41,020 nt of DNA. Origin: Candidatus Bipolaricaulota bacterium (GTDB lineage Bacteria; Bipolaricaulota; Bipolaricaulia; Bipolaricaulales; Bipolaricaulaceae). Below are positions 21,328 through 30,095 of the stretch, piece by piece. Within the stretch, counting starts at the first letter, position 1. Each line of letters opens with the position of its first letter. A program made the position numbers and the translations under genes. The stretch lies in NCBI GenBank assembly GCA_938084715.1, contig CALKES010000026.1, positions 1 through 41,020 of the forward strand. Direction: 5' to 3'. A model generated the notes under the pieces. It was not told the origin of the DNA and did no database searches. It saw only the letters and a program-made list of their open reading frames with translations.

Positions 21328-23538
21328 CTAGCGGTCGCAGATCCCCGGGGCCCGCCCCGGCAGCACCTCGCAGATCGGGGTCCCCGTGAGCCACAGGGCG
21401 ATGATCGTCTTCATCGTCTCGTAGTCCACGATCCCCGGGGCGCAGGCCCGCGGGACCTTCGTCCCCTCAAGCCAGAACGCGATCGCCCGCTGGACCTGGG
21501 GGAACGTGATCTTGTCCGAAAGCGAGAGGTCAATCGTGTCCCGGGCCACGTCCCACCGGGAGATGGCCACGATCACGTTGAGGCAGTCGGTGAGGTCCAC
21601 CCGGTTGGCCCCGGTCACCTCGACCTCGATGCAGGGGTGACCGCTGTCGGCCCGCCCGGCGATCATCGCCCGGGACAGGACCTTGCACGGATCGGGGGGA
21701 GTCGACTCCACCGTCACCGTCGGCGGGACCTCGACCTGGTAGATGATCGTCTTCGTCTGGCCAGCCTTGAGAAGGCCAGGGAACGCCCACTGGTCCACGC
21801 CCGGTTTGTAGGTGAACCCGTCGTTCTGGATCGGAGTCACCCGCCAGCCCACGGGGAGGTCCTCGTCGAGGCCGACCCCGTAGACGTCGCGATCCGTGGT
21901 GATCTCCACCTTGACCGTGAACTTGTTGCCGACCACGTTACCGGCGGAGTCGTAGAACCCGATGACCACGCCCTCGCAGGGGATCGGGGTGATGATCCAC
22001 CGCCGGGCCTGGAGGTTGGGGGTGGGCATCGCCGGAAGCGGCTGGTCGATCGAGATGCAGGAGACCGCGTAGGCGGCGATGAGCTTCAGGGTGTGGAGGT
22101 CGATCCGCTCTCCGCAGGTCTTGACCACGGGCCGGTCCGTCCGCCACAGCTCCACCGCCCGGGCCAGCTGCTCGGTCGTGATCGCCTCTGAGAGCCGGAG
22201 GTCAACCCGGTCCTCCTCCCCGGGCCTCGAAGCCGGGACGAGGTGGGCGACGGCCTCGAGGACGGAGAGACAGTCGTTCACGAGGAAGCAGGACTCCCCG
22301 GCGACCTCGAACTCGAAATCCGGGACCTTGGCCTGGAACGTCCCCGTAATGCAGAACTGCTGCGGAAGCCGGATCGAGGCCAGGAGCTCGACCTTGGGCA
22401 CCGTCACGTCGTAGATGATGATCCGTTCGGTTCCGGCTTTGATCGGCTCCAGGAACACCCACTGGACCTCGGGCCGGTGGAAGACGGCCCCGCCGTTCTG
22501 GACCGGGGTGATCTCCCAGCCCACGGGCGGGTTCTCATCCAAGCCCGCTCCCACCAGGTCCTGGTCGGTGTAGATCCTCACCTGGACCCGGAACGTGTAC
22601 CCTGGGAGGGCGGTCGTCGTGGAGATCGAGCGGACGGCGGTGGCAGTCAGCGCGGACACGACGATGGGGAGGGCGAACGTCCCTTCCATCCCCACGTTGT
22701 CCACCACGGTCAGCCGGACGGTGTAAGTCCCCCCGGCGAGGTAGGCGTACTGGACCCGGGGCTCCGTGCTCTCCAGGTCCACGACCCCATCCCCGTTGAA
22801 GTCCCACTTGTAGCGGACGATCCGCCCGTCGGGGTCCGTGCTCCCCGAGGCGTCGAAGGTCACCTGCTGGCGCGCCCGCGGGGCGGCCGGGGTCACCACG
22901 AGCCGGGCCGTGGGGGGCTGGTTCCTCATCCCCTCGATCACGATCGTCTCGGTGGTGTTGAGCTCCAGGCGCGTCGGGACGTTGATGTTCCCCGACTTGA
23001 ACACGATCCGGCTCACCCCGGAGGTCGCCCCTGGCACGAGGGTGATCCGGAACTCTTCAGGAAGGGGCCCCAGCACCCCGCCGTCGGTGCTGCCGTCGCC
23101 CCACGTCCACAGGACCTGGAACTCGTCGTTTGTCCGCACGTACTCATCGTTGAGCTCGGGGAGGAAAAAGGCCAGGAACGGAATGCCCGTGTCGTCCTTG
23201 ACCACGAAATCGGCCCCCGCGGGGACCCCACGCAGGGTGAGGCGGGCGTTGCCTCCGGTTCCGGTCCCCGCTTTGTTCAGGATGAAAAACAGGAAAAGGT
23301 TTTGAGTCGTGGGTTCCCGGTATAGGAAGAGGACAAGGTTTCTGGTCTCGGCGAGCTCGTTTCCACTTCGGGACTGGCCGCCATCGTAGGCGTAGAACTC
23401 CGTGGCCGGCCGCGCCCCGGCCAGGGGCGGGACCGCGGCCCTCACCGCTCCCTGGGTCACCTGAAAGTAGCCCTGGGCGCTCAAGGGCAGGGCGACGGCC
23501 AGGGAAATCACGAACAGTAGGCTGGTCTTCCTCATCAT
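21328..23538 (-). CDS. Large secreted PKD protein with duplicated Cys-containing dockerin-like module
   Basis: 736 residues. The ATG at 23538 has AAGGAGG 6 nt upstream and is preferred to the longer frame. Signal peptide about 2-20 (RKTSLLFVISLAVALPLSAQ). An N-terminal beta region (about 21-200) is followed by a PKD domain (about 206-283, FDASGSTDPDG, YKWDFNGDGVVDLE, GGTYTVRLTVVD). Then a module occurs twice (about 305-500 and 520-733). Each copy has a beta half (GLDENPPVGWEITPVQNGG / GLDEDLPVGWRVTPIQNDG) and a helical half with paired cysteines (DCLSVLEAVAHL... / DCLNVIVAISRW..., ending ELW.TDRPV and AFWLEGTKVP...IIALWLTGTPIC). The helical half resembles dockerin-type repeats. Likely a cell-surface or extracellular adhesion/scaffold protein; function unknown. 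Confidence 0.8.
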   Translation of the reverse strand: MMRKTSLLFVISLAVALPLSAQGYFQVTQGAVRAAVPPLAGARPATEFYAYDGGQSRSGNELAETRNLVLFLYREPTTQNLFLFFILNKAGTGTGGNARLTLRGVPAGADFVVKDDTGIPFLAFFLPELNDEYVRTNDEFQVLWTWGDGSTDGGVLGPLPEEFRITLVPGATSGVSRIVFKSGNINVPTRLELNTTETIVIEGMRNQPPTARLVVTPAAPRARQQVTFDASGSTDPDGRIVRYKWDFNGDGVVDLESTEPRVQYAYLAGGTYTVRLTVVDNVGMEGTFALPIVVSALTATAVRSISTTTALPGYTFRVQVRIYTDQDLVGAGLDENPPVGWEITPVQNGGAVFHRPEVQWVFLEPIKAGTERIIIYDVTVPKVELLASIRLPQQFCITGTFQAKVPDFEFEVAGESCFLVNDCLSVLEAVAHLVPASRPGEEDRVDLRLSEAITTEQLARAVELWRTDRPVVKTCGERIDLHTLKLIAAYAVSCISIDQPLPAMPTPNLQARRWIITPIPCEGVVIGFYDSAGNVVGNKFTVKVEITTDRDVYGVGLDEDLPVGWRVTPIQNDGFTYKPGVDQWAFPGLLKAGQTKTIIYQVEVPPTVTVESTPPDPCKVLSRAMIAGRADSGHPCIEVEVTGANRVDLTDCLNVIVAISRWDVARDTIDLSLSDKITFPQVQRAIAFWLEGTKVPRACAPGIVDYETMKTIIALWLTGTPICEVLPGRAPGICDR

Positions 23539-23569
23539 CGTCAACCTCCTTGCCACATGCACTGAGAAC

Positions 23570-23598
23570 AGTCTATCGGCAAAACCTTTCTCTGTCTG
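23570..23598 (-). promoter_or_regulatory. Possible promoter for the 736-residue secreted protein gene
   Basis: Minus strand CAGACA (23598-23593), 17-nt spacer, TAGACT (23575-23570), about 31 nt before the ATG. The -35 matches consensus at its last four bases. The surrounding 80 bp are noticeably less GC-rich than the genes. Confidence 0.35.
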
Positions 23599-23691
23599 TA
23601 ACTGGGATCACCCCCTGTCGTTCCATCCATCGGGCCGCTCCTGGCTCGAAGCCTAGGGGGAGGCGGAGGGGGGAGGGGGGAAAGAGGCCGA

Positions 23692-23724
23692 CCCCTCGCC
23701 CCCGGTTTGTCTGGGGGCGAGGGG
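23692..23724 (-). terminator. Hairpin after rplM
   Basis: CCCCTCGCCCCC (23692-23703) pairs perfectly with GGGGGCGAGGGG (23713-23724) around a 9-nt T-rich loop. It lies 32 nt beyond the rplM stop. The rest of the 218-nt gap (23539-23756) holds only the promoter above and G-rich sequence. Confidence 0.65.
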
Positions 23725-23756
23725 ACCTAGATCACCGAGGCGGGGGGCGGAAGGGC

Positions 23757-24200
23757 TTAGAGGGGAAGCGGGGTGGGGTTCTGGGCCCCATGGGGATGGT
23801 CGGGGCCGGGGTAGATCTTGAGCTTGCGGAGCATGCGGCGCCCCAGTTCGTTTTTGGGGAGCATCCGGCGAACGGCCAGTTGAATCGGGAGCTCGGGGTG
23901 CCGAGCCCGGAGCTCCCGGTACGGGGTGGCCTTGAGGTGGCCGATGTAGCCCGAGTGGCGGTAGTGGATCTTCTGGTCCCACTTCTTCCCGGTGAGACGG
24001 ACCTTGTCGGCGTTGACCACGATCACGTAGTCCCCGACGTCGAAGAACGGGGTGTAGACCGGCTTGTGCTTCCCCTGGAGGACGAGGGCGAGCTTGGAGG
24101 CGAGCCGCCCGAGGGGCTGATCGGTGGCGTCCACCACGTACCAGTCCCGGCGGAACGTGATCCCCGCGTCCTCCTTCTTGGCCATGTACGTCTTCTGCAT
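23757..24200 (-). CDS. rplM: Ribosomal protein L13
   Basis: An early-assembly 50S protein. 147 residues: [39 protein letters not shown] (family signature), [27 protein letters not shown], and [18 protein letters not shown] near the C-terminus. Start ATG at 24200 with GAGGAGGAAGG upstream; the longer open frame overlapping purA is not supported. rpsI (S9), almost always the next gene in bacteria, is absent; instead a terminator-like hairpin follows. Confidence 0.96.
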   Translation of the reverse strand: MQKTYMAKKEDAGITFRRDWYVVDATDQPLGRLASKLALVLQGKHKPVYTPFFDVGDYVIVVNADKVRLTGKKWDQKIHYRHSGYIGHLKATPYRELRARHPELPIQLAVRRMLPKNELGRRMLRKLKIYPGPDHPHGAQNPTPLPL

Positions 24201-24224
24201 CCCTTCCTCCTCGCGTAGGGCGCA

Positions 24225-24253
24225 ACTATAAGCGGGAAGCCGCGCGGGCTCAA
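24225..24253 (-). promoter_or_regulatory. rplM promoter (TTGAGC-N17-TATAGT)
   Basis: Minus strand TTGAGC (24253-24248) begins directly after the purA stop codon; TATAGT is at 24230-24225 after a 17-nt spacer. It gives a leader of about 18 nt with a GAGGAGG site. Confidence 0.6.
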
Positions 24254-25468
24254 CTACCGGCGGTCGATCACGGCCTCCGCCCCGGGCCCGGTCCCGATCA
24301 GGGTCACGGGGAGCCCCACCGCCCCCTCGATCCACTGGACAAAGGCGCGCGCCTCCCCGGGAAGCGCGTCCCAATCCTGCAGCCCACCGATTTCCTCCCG
24401 CCAGCCGGGGAGGGCCACGTACTCCGGCTCCGCCGCCCCAAGCTCCTCGGCCCGGGCGGGGAAGCGGTCGGTCCTTCGCCCCCCGATCCGGTACCCCACG
24501 CCCACCTTGACCTCGTCCAGGCCGGAGAGGACGTCGAGCTTCGTGAGGGCGAGCTCGGTGAAGCCGTTCACCTCATGGGCGTAGCGGAGGGCGACGAGGT
24601 CGAGCCATCCGCAGCGGCGGGGGCGGCCGGTGGTCGCCCCGTACTCCCCTCCCCGTTCCCGAAGCCAGGTCCCCATTTCCCCCTTCTCCTCGGTGGGGAA
24701 CGGCCCCTCCCCGACCCGGGTCGTGTACGCCTTCGCTACCCCGATCACCCGGTCAAGTTTGACCCGGACCCCGGTCCCCCACCCGATCCCGTGGACGGTG
24801 GTCGAGGAGGAGGTCACGTAGGGGTAGGTCCCGAGGTCGAGGTCGAGGAGGGTCCCCTGGGCCCCCTCGAACACCACGGTCTCCCCCTGAGCGAGGGCGG
24901 AGGCGATCGCCGCCCGGGCGTCGCCAATCCGATCGACAAACCGGGCGTGGAACCGGGCGAGGTCCGCCGCGACCTCGGCCGCGGGCTCCGTGCCCATCCG
25001 GGCGAGGTGGTCGCGGACGCAGGCTGGGTCGACGAGGTCGGCGAGGCGCAGGCCCTGGCGGGCGGCGCGGTCCGCGTACGCCGGGCCGATCCCCCGGCGG
25101 GTCGTCCCCAGCCTCCCCGCGGCCTCCCCCTCCCGGAGCCGGTGGTGGGGGAGGACGAGGTGGGCCCGCGCGGAGAGGAGAAGCTCCGGCTCCGGCCTCC
25201 CCTGGGCCCGGAGGAGGGCGAGCTCCTCCTCGAGGGCCCACGGATCGAGGACGACCCCGTGGCCGAGGACGCCCCGGCAGCCGGGGTGGAGGGCCCCCGA
25301 GGGGACGAGGTGGAGCTGGGCCGTCCCCCAGCGGTCCACCACGGTATGGCCGGCGTTGGCCCCCCCGTTGAACCGGACGCACATCCCCGCCCCCCGGGCG
25401 ACGGCGTGGACGACCTTCCCCTTCGCCTCGTCCCCCCACTGGGCGCCGATCACGGCCAGGGCCGGCAT
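24254..25468 (-). CDS. purA: Adenylosuccinate synthetase
   Basis: First committed step from IMP to AMP: IMP + Asp + GTP to adenylosuccinate. 404 residues, slightly short for bacteria (about 425-430). Motifs: [15 protein letters not shown] near the start (P-loop-like GDEAKGK), [68 protein letters not shown] and LTLIGTGPG-like end. One base separates the ileS stop from this ATG. The partner enzyme purB is encoded just beyond ileS on the same strand. Confidence 0.96.
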   Translation of the reverse strand: MPALAVIGAQWGDEAKGKVVHAVARGAGMCVRFNGGANAGHTVVDRWGTAQLHLVPSGALHPGCRGVLGHGVVLDPWALEEELALLRAQGRPEPELLLSARAHLVLPHHRLREGEAAGRLGTTRRGIGPAYADRAARQGLRLADLVDPACVRDHLARMGTEPAAEVAADLARFHARFVDRIGDARAAIASALAQGETVVFEGAQGTLLDLDLGTYPYVTSSSTTVHGIGWGTGVRVKLDRVIGVAKAYTTRVGEGPFPTEEKGEMGTWLRERGGEYGATTGRPRRCGWLDLVALRYAHEVNGFTELALTKLDVLSGLDEVKVGVGYRIGGRRTDRFPARAEELGAAEPEYVALPGWREEIGGLQDWDALPGEARAFVQWIEGAVGLPVTLIGTGPGAEAVIDRR

Positions 25469-25469
25469 C

Positions 25470-28400
25470 CTACCTCCCCACCCGCTTGAGCCAGACCCGG
25501 CCCGAGCGGCCGTGGACCTCGAGCTCCGCCCCATGGTCGGCCCCGTCCAGGGAACCGGGGAGGAGCTCCACGGCGAGCACCTCGTCCCGAATCCGATCCC
25601 CAAACCGGTGGAACAGCTCCCCGAGGTCGCCCGCGTAGCCGAGGGCGATCCGGTCCGTCACCTCAAACCCCGCCTCTTTGCGGAGGAGCTGGAGCCGGTG
25701 GACGAGCTCCCGGAGGTCCCCCTCGGCCCGGAGCTCGTCGTCGATCCGGAGGTCGAGGGCCACCGCCCCCTCCCGTTCCTCGACGAGGGAAAACCCCGCC
25801 TTGGGCTCCCAGGTCACCTTGACCTCGTCGGAGGCGAGCTCCACCCCCTCCCCGGGGATGGGGACCCGGCCGTCCCGGGCGAGGGCGGCCGCCACCGCGG
25901 CGGGGTCCATCCGGGCAAGGGCCGCCCCGATCCGGGGGGCCCGGGGGCCGTGCCGGGGCCCGAGGACCCGGAACTCGGGGCTCACTTTGGGGGACCGGAA
26001 CGGGGCGAGGTCGTCCACGAGGACCACCTCCCGGACGTTCACCTCGGCCTTCACGAGGTCCCAGAGCTCCTCGGGAACCGCCTCATCCCCCGGGCGGCGG
26101 AGGACGTGGAGGGAGGGAAGGGGCTGGCGGACCTTGACCTTGGCCAGGTTCCGGGCCCCCAGGGCGAGGGAGGCCACCTCCCGAACCCGATGCATCTGCT
26201 CCTCGAGCGCCCGATCCTGGGGGAAGGGTTCGGGCCAGGGGGCGAGGTGGACCGAGTCGAGGTCCCCCTCCCGGCGGAGGGAAAGCCAGAGGGCCTCGGC
26301 GAGGAACGGGGTGAACGGGGCGAGGAGGAGGGCCAACGTGCGCAGGGCCTCGTAGAGGGTCCCGTAGGCGGCCCGCTTGTCTTCGGGGAGGCCCTCCCCC
26401 CAGAACCGGGGCCGGGAGAGGCGGATGTACCAGTTGGAAAGGTCGTCCACGAACGCGGCGATCGCCCGGGTGGCCCGGAAGGGGTCGTAGCCCTCGAGGG
26501 CCGCGGTGGCCTCCCCCACCGCCGCCCCGAGGCGGGAGAGGAGCCAGCGGTCGAGGGCCGGCCGGGCGGGGGGCTCGGGAACGGGCGTCTCCGGGGTGAA
26601 CCCGTCGATCCCGGCGTAGAGGGCGAAGAAGTCGTGGCAGTTGCGGACCGTCTCCAGGAACCCGAACCGGGCCTGGCGGGCCCCCTCCGCGCTGTACCGC
26701 CGCTCGTTCCACGGGGCGGACTCCGAGGCGAGGTACCACCGGACGGCGTCGGCCCCGTGCTCCTCGACGATCGGCATCGGGTCGAGGACGTTCCCCCGGG
26801 ACTTGCTCATCTTCTGCCCCTGGGCGTCGAGGCCCATCCCCGTCACGAGGACGTTCCGGTAGGGGGCCTTCCCGTGGAGGAGGACCCCGGTGACGAGGAG
26901 GGTGTAGAACCAGCCTCGGGTTTGGTCAAGGCCCTCGCTGATGAAGTCCGCGGGGTACGAGGCCCGGAACTCGTCAACGTTCTCGAACGGGTAGTGCCAC
27001 TGGGCGGTGTGCATCGAGCCCGAGTCGAACCAAGTGTCGAGGACGTAGGGCAGACGGCGCATCGTCCCCCCGCACGGGCAGCGGAGCTCCACCCGGTCGA
27101 TGTAGGGCCGGTGGAGCTCGACGGTCCGGGCGAGGTCCGGGTCCACGGCCCGCTCGACGAGCTCCCCCCGGGAGCCCACGACCTCGAGGGCCCCGCAGCG
27201 GCCGCAGGTCCACACCGGAAGCGGGGTCCCCCAGTACCGGTCCCTGGATAGGGCCCAGTCCCGCATCGAGGCGAGGAAGTCCCCAAACCGCCCTGAGCCC
27301 ACGTGCTCCGGGTACCAGGCGATCGTCTCGGCCTCGGCGAGGATCTCCTCCTTCGCCTGGGTCGTGGCGATGAACCACGACTCCATGGCGTAGTAGAGGA
27401 GGGGGGTGTCGCACCGCCAGCAGAACGGGTAGTCGTGCTCCACCGTCTCCGCCCGGAAAAGCCGCCCCCGGTCCCGGAGGTCGGCGATGATCTTGGGATC
27501 AGCGTCCTTCACGAACTCCCCCCGGGCAAGGGGGAAGGCGTCGGTGAACCTCCCCGAGCGGTCCACAGGCTGGAGGAGGGGGAGGCCGACAGCCTTCCCC
27601 AGCTCGTGGTCCTCCTCCCCAAACGCGGGGGCGATGTGGACGATCCCCGTCCCCTCCTCCATCGAGACGAACTCCGCCCCCACCACGGTGTAGGCCCGCC
27701 CCCCTTGGGCCAAGGGGTAGAGGGGGAGGTACCCCTTCCCGAGGAGGTCGGAGCCTGGGAACTCCCGGAGGACGTTCCCCCTCCCGCCGAGAACGGCCTC
27801 AACCCGGTCCCGGGCGAGGACGAGCCGTTCCCCGTCCAGGGCGACCTCGGCGTAGACCTCCCGGGGGTGGACGGCGAGGGCCACGTTGGCGGGGAGGGTC
27901 CACGGGGTCGTGGTCCAGACGAGGAGCGAGACCCCGGGATCGTCGGCGAGGGGCATCCGGAGGTAGACCGAGGGGTCGGCGACCCGGTCGTAGCCCTGGG
28001 CCACCTCGTGGGATGAGAGGGAGGTCCCGCACCGGGGGCAGTAGGGGAGGATCTTGTGCCCCGGGTAGAGGAGGCCCCGGCGGTGGATCTCCTTGAGCTC
28101 CCACCACAGGGTCTCGATGTAGTCGTCGCTTAAGGTGACGTAGGGGTGCTCGAGGTCGATCCAGAACCCCAGCCGCCGGATCATGTCCTCCCAGGCCCCG
28201 ATGTAGCGGCGGACGGAGGCTTTGCACCGCTCGACGAACGCCTCGACCCCGTACCGCTCGATTTCGGCCTTGGTGGAGATCCCGAGCTCCTTTTCCACCT
28301 CAAGCTCCACCGGGAGGCCGTGGCAGTCCCAGCCCGCCTTGCGGGGGACGCAGCACCCCCGCATCGTCTTGTACCGGGGGAAGAGGTCCTTCTGGAGGCG

Positions 28401-28580
28401 GGCGAGGAGGTGGCCGATGTGGGGCCGGCCGTTCGCCGTGGGCGGGCCCTCGTAGAACACGTACCGCGGACCCCCCCGCCGCTCCTCGACGGAGCGCCGA
28501 AACACGTCCCGCTCCGCCCACAGGGCGAGCACGTCCCCCTCGCGCTTCCTCGGATCTGGCTCTAGCTTTCGAAACGCCAC
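25470..28580 (-). CDS. ileS: Isoleucyl-tRNA synthetase (long, eukaryote/archaeon-like type)
   Basis: 1036 residues from a GTG at 28580 with GAGGAGG 5 nt upstream. Class I motifs: PHIGHLL at 53-59 and KMSKS at 590-594 (GQKMSKSRGNVLDP). The CP1 editing domain has LLVWTTTPWTLPANVALAVHP and GTGIVHIAPAFGEEDHELG. Zinc-like Cys pairs CPRCG and CWRCD, CGRCG, CPCGG lie in the body. The ~1040 length and C-terminal region without the bacterial-type terminal zinc finger fit the second IleRS type, which is associated with mupirocin resistance; that type assignment is by impression. I found no T-box leader upstream. Confidence 0.95.
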   Translation of the reverse strand: MAFRKLEPDPRKREGDVLALWAERDVFRRSVEERRGGPRYVFYEGPPTANGRPHIGHLLARLQKDLFPRYKTMRGCCVPRKAGWDCHGLPVELEVEKELGISTKAEIERYGVEAFVERCKASVRRYIGAWEDMIRRLGFWIDLEHPYVTLSDDYIETLWWELKEIHRRGLLYPGHKILPYCPRCGTSLSSHEVAQGYDRVADPSVYLRMPLADDPGVSLLVWTTTPWTLPANVALAVHPREVYAEVALDGERLVLARDRVEAVLGGRGNVLREFPGSDLLGKGYLPLYPLAQGGRAYTVVGAEFVSMEEGTGIVHIAPAFGEEDHELGKAVGLPLLQPVDRSGRFTDAFPLARGEFVKDADPKIIADLRDRGRLFRAETVEHDYPFCWRCDTPLLYYAMESWFIATTQAKEEILAEAETIAWYPEHVGSGRFGDFLASMRDWALSRDRYWGTPLPVWTCGRCGALEVVGSRGELVERAVDPDLARTVELHRPYIDRVELRCPCGGTMRRLPYVLDTWFDSGSMHTAQWHYPFENVDEFRASYPADFISEGLDQTRGWFYTLLVTGVLLHGKAPYRNVLVTGMGLDAQGQKMSKSRGNVLDPMPIVEEHGADAVRWYLASESAPWNERRYSAEGARQARFGFLETVRNCHDFFALYAGIDGFTPETPVPEPPARPALDRWLLSRLGAAVGEATAALEGYDPFRATRAIAAFVDDLSNWYIRLSRPRFWGEGLPEDKRAAYGTLYEALRTLALLLAPFTPFLAEALWLSLRREGDLDSVHLAPWPEPFPQDRALEEQMHRVREVASLALGARNLAKVKVRQPLPSLHVLRRPGDEAVPEELWDLVKAEVNVREVVLVDDLAPFRSPKVSPEFRVLGPRHGPRAPRIGAALARMDPAAVAAALARDGRVPIPGEGVELASDEVKVTWEPKAGFSLVEEREGAVALDLRIDDELRAEGDLRELVHRLQLLRKEAGFEVTDRIALGYAGDLGELFHRFGDRIRDEVLAVELLPGSLDGADHGAELEVHGRSGRVWLKRVGR

Positions 28581-28651
28581 CCCGTCCTCCTCACGCACGC
28601 ACAAGCAACTCGATGCCCTCGAAGTCGAAACGGTAGCGGGTTGGAGTTTAG

Positions 28652-28673
28652 TTCTGCCCCCGGGGGGGCAGAA
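28652..28673 (-). terminator. Hairpin between purB and ileS
   Basis: TTCTGCCCCC (28652-28661) and GGGGGCAGAA (28664-28673) are perfect arms with 2 nt between. It lies 24 nt after the purB stop on the minus strand and about 70 nt before ileS. No U-tract; it may attenuate read-through into ileS. Confidence 0.5.
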
Positions 28674-28696
28674 TGGGGCGCCGGTTCGCCACGGGC

Positions 28697-30016
28697 TCAG
28701 GCATGGGGGTCTCCGCCCGGATCATACCCCAAGCGCCGGGCCCGGTCGAACGAGACCCCGACCCGGGCCAGGGCCCGGCCGAGGTCGAAGACCGCCCGGA
28801 GCTCTTCCGCAGTGAGCTTTTGCCGAACCAGGGGATCGTGCGCGGCGAGCTCGTCCAAGGGGAGGCCCGAGGTTCGGGCCTCCTCGGCGAGGCGGGCCAC
28901 GAGGGCGTGGGCCTCCTGGCGGGGGAGCCCGGCCCGGACGAGGGCCAGCAGCAGCCCCTCGGAGAAGGGGAGCCCCAGGGCCTCCTCAATCCTGGCGGCC
29001 ATCCGCTCGGGGTGGACGACCAGGCCCGCGACGAGGTCCCGCGCCCGGTCGAGGAGGTAATCGGCGAGGGTGAACGCCTGAGGGAAGAGGATCCGTTCTA
29101 CCGAGGAGTGGGACATGTCCCGCTCGTGCCAGAGCGCGTTGTCCTCGAGGGCCGGTAGCACCGCGGCCCGGACGAGGCGGGCAAGTCCGCACAGGCGCTC
29201 GGAGAGGATCGGGTTCCGCTTGTGGGGCATCGCCGAGGAGCCGGCCGGCCGCCCCTCCGCCACCTCCCCCACCTCGGACCGGGAGAGGTGCCGGACCTCG
29301 AGGGCGATCCTTTCCACCAGGGACGCGGCCGTGGCCAGGGCGTAGAGGACCTCGGCGTGCCGGTCCCGGGGGACGACCTGGGTCGCGACTGGGCAGGGGC
29401 GAAGGCCAAGGGTGGCGAGGGCCCTCTCCTCGGCCTCGGGGGGGAAGTGGGCGTGGGTCCCTACCGCCCCGGAGAGCTTCCCGACCGCGATCCCCTCCCG
29501 CGCCCTCCGGAGCCGCTCCCGCACCCGCCCGAGCTCGTCCCACCATCCCAAAGCCTTGAGGCCGAACGTCGTCGGCTCGGCCCACTGGCCGTGGGTCCGG
29601 CCGAGGATCGGGCTTGAACGGTACCGATGGGCGGTCGCCGCGAGGGCCCCCGCGAGGCGCTCGGCCTTGTCCAGGATGAGGTCGAGGGCCTGGACGAGGG
29701 TCAGGGCGAGGGCGGTGTCCTTGACGTCGGAGGAGGTGAGCCCGTAGTGGACCCACCGCCCGGCCGGACCCACGATCTCCTCCAGGGCCCAAAGGAAGGC
29801 CACGAGGTCGTGGCCCGTCTCCCGCTCGAGGGCCTCGATCCGGCCGGGGTCGATCCGGGCCCGCCCCCGGACCTCGGCGGTGACCCCCGGCGGGACGTGG
29901 CCGAGCCTCTCCAGGGCCTCGAGGGCCGAAAGCTCGACCCGGAGCCAGGCGGCGTACTGGGCCTCGGGGGTCCAGAGGTCCTTCATCGGGGCGAGGGCGT
30001 ACCGGTCGGGGATCAC
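28697..30016 (-). CDS. purB: Adenylosuccinate lyase
   Basis: Splits adenylosuccinate to AMP and SAICAR to AICAR, releasing fumarate. 439 residues of the fumarase/aspartase superfamily. Motifs: HYGLTSSDVKDTALALTL, RTHGQWAEPTTFGLK, GAVGTHAHF and the signature GSSAMPHKRNPILSE. The start is placed at the GTG at 30016 (MIPDRYALAPMKDLW, the typical N-terminus); the frame is open further upstream into tkt, but that part is a shadow. TATCCT ends 6 nt before the GTG with no ribosome site, so the mRNA is probably leaderless. Confidence 0.95.
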   Translation of the reverse strand: MIPDRYALAPMKDLWTPEAQYAAWLRVELSALEALERLGHVPPGVTAEVRGRARIDPGRIEALERETGHDLVAFLWALEEIVGPAGRWVHYGLTSSDVKDTALALTLVQALDLILDKAERLAGALAATAHRYRSSPILGRTHGQWAEPTTFGLKALGWWDELGRVRERLRRAREGIAVGKLSGAVGTHAHFPPEAEERALATLGLRPCPVATQVVPRDRHAEVLYALATAASLVERIALEVRHLSRSEVGEVAEGRPAGSSAMPHKRNPILSERLCGLARLVRAAVLPALEDNALWHERDMSHSSVERILFPQAFTLADYLLDRARDLVAGLVVHPERMAARIEEALGLPFSEGLLLALVRAGLPRQEAHALVARLAEEARTSGLPLDELAAHDPLVRQKLTAEELRAVFDLGRALARVGVSFDRARRLGYDPGGDPHA

Positions 30017-30022
30017 GGGGAG

Positions 30023-30051
30023 AGGATAGGGGAGATCGGAGGCAGCGCCAA
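30023..30051 (-). promoter_or_regulatory. purB promoter (TTGGCG-N17-TATCCT), leaderless
   Basis: Minus strand TTGGCG (30051-30046), 17-nt spacer, TATCCT (30028-30023), then 6 nt and the GTG start. It lies in the 79-nt gap shared with the divergent tkt gene. Confidence 0.55.
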
Positions 30052-30070
30052 GTCCCGCTCGGGGCCCGGC

Positions 30071-30076
30071 TATAAT
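30071..30076 (+). promoter_or_regulatory. tkt -10 box (TATAAT)
   Basis: A perfect TATAAT 19 nt before the GTG start; the GGAGGAGGAGG ribosome site lies between. The -35 position overlaps the purB -35 region, and no good hexamer is visible, so the two promoters may compete or need an activator. Confidence 0.5.
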
Positions 30077-30095
30077 CCCCGCCGGAGGAGGAGGC

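Noticed and set aside
24990-27251. 753-codon plus-strand frame opposite purA and ileS
   Set aside because: It reads as Arg/Pro/Gly-rich antisense of well-recognised synthetase and PurA sequence; no domain of its own.
28581-28696. T-box leader for ileS
   Set aside because: Too short (about 110 nt), no T-box sequence or specifier loop arrangement seen; only a small hairpin.
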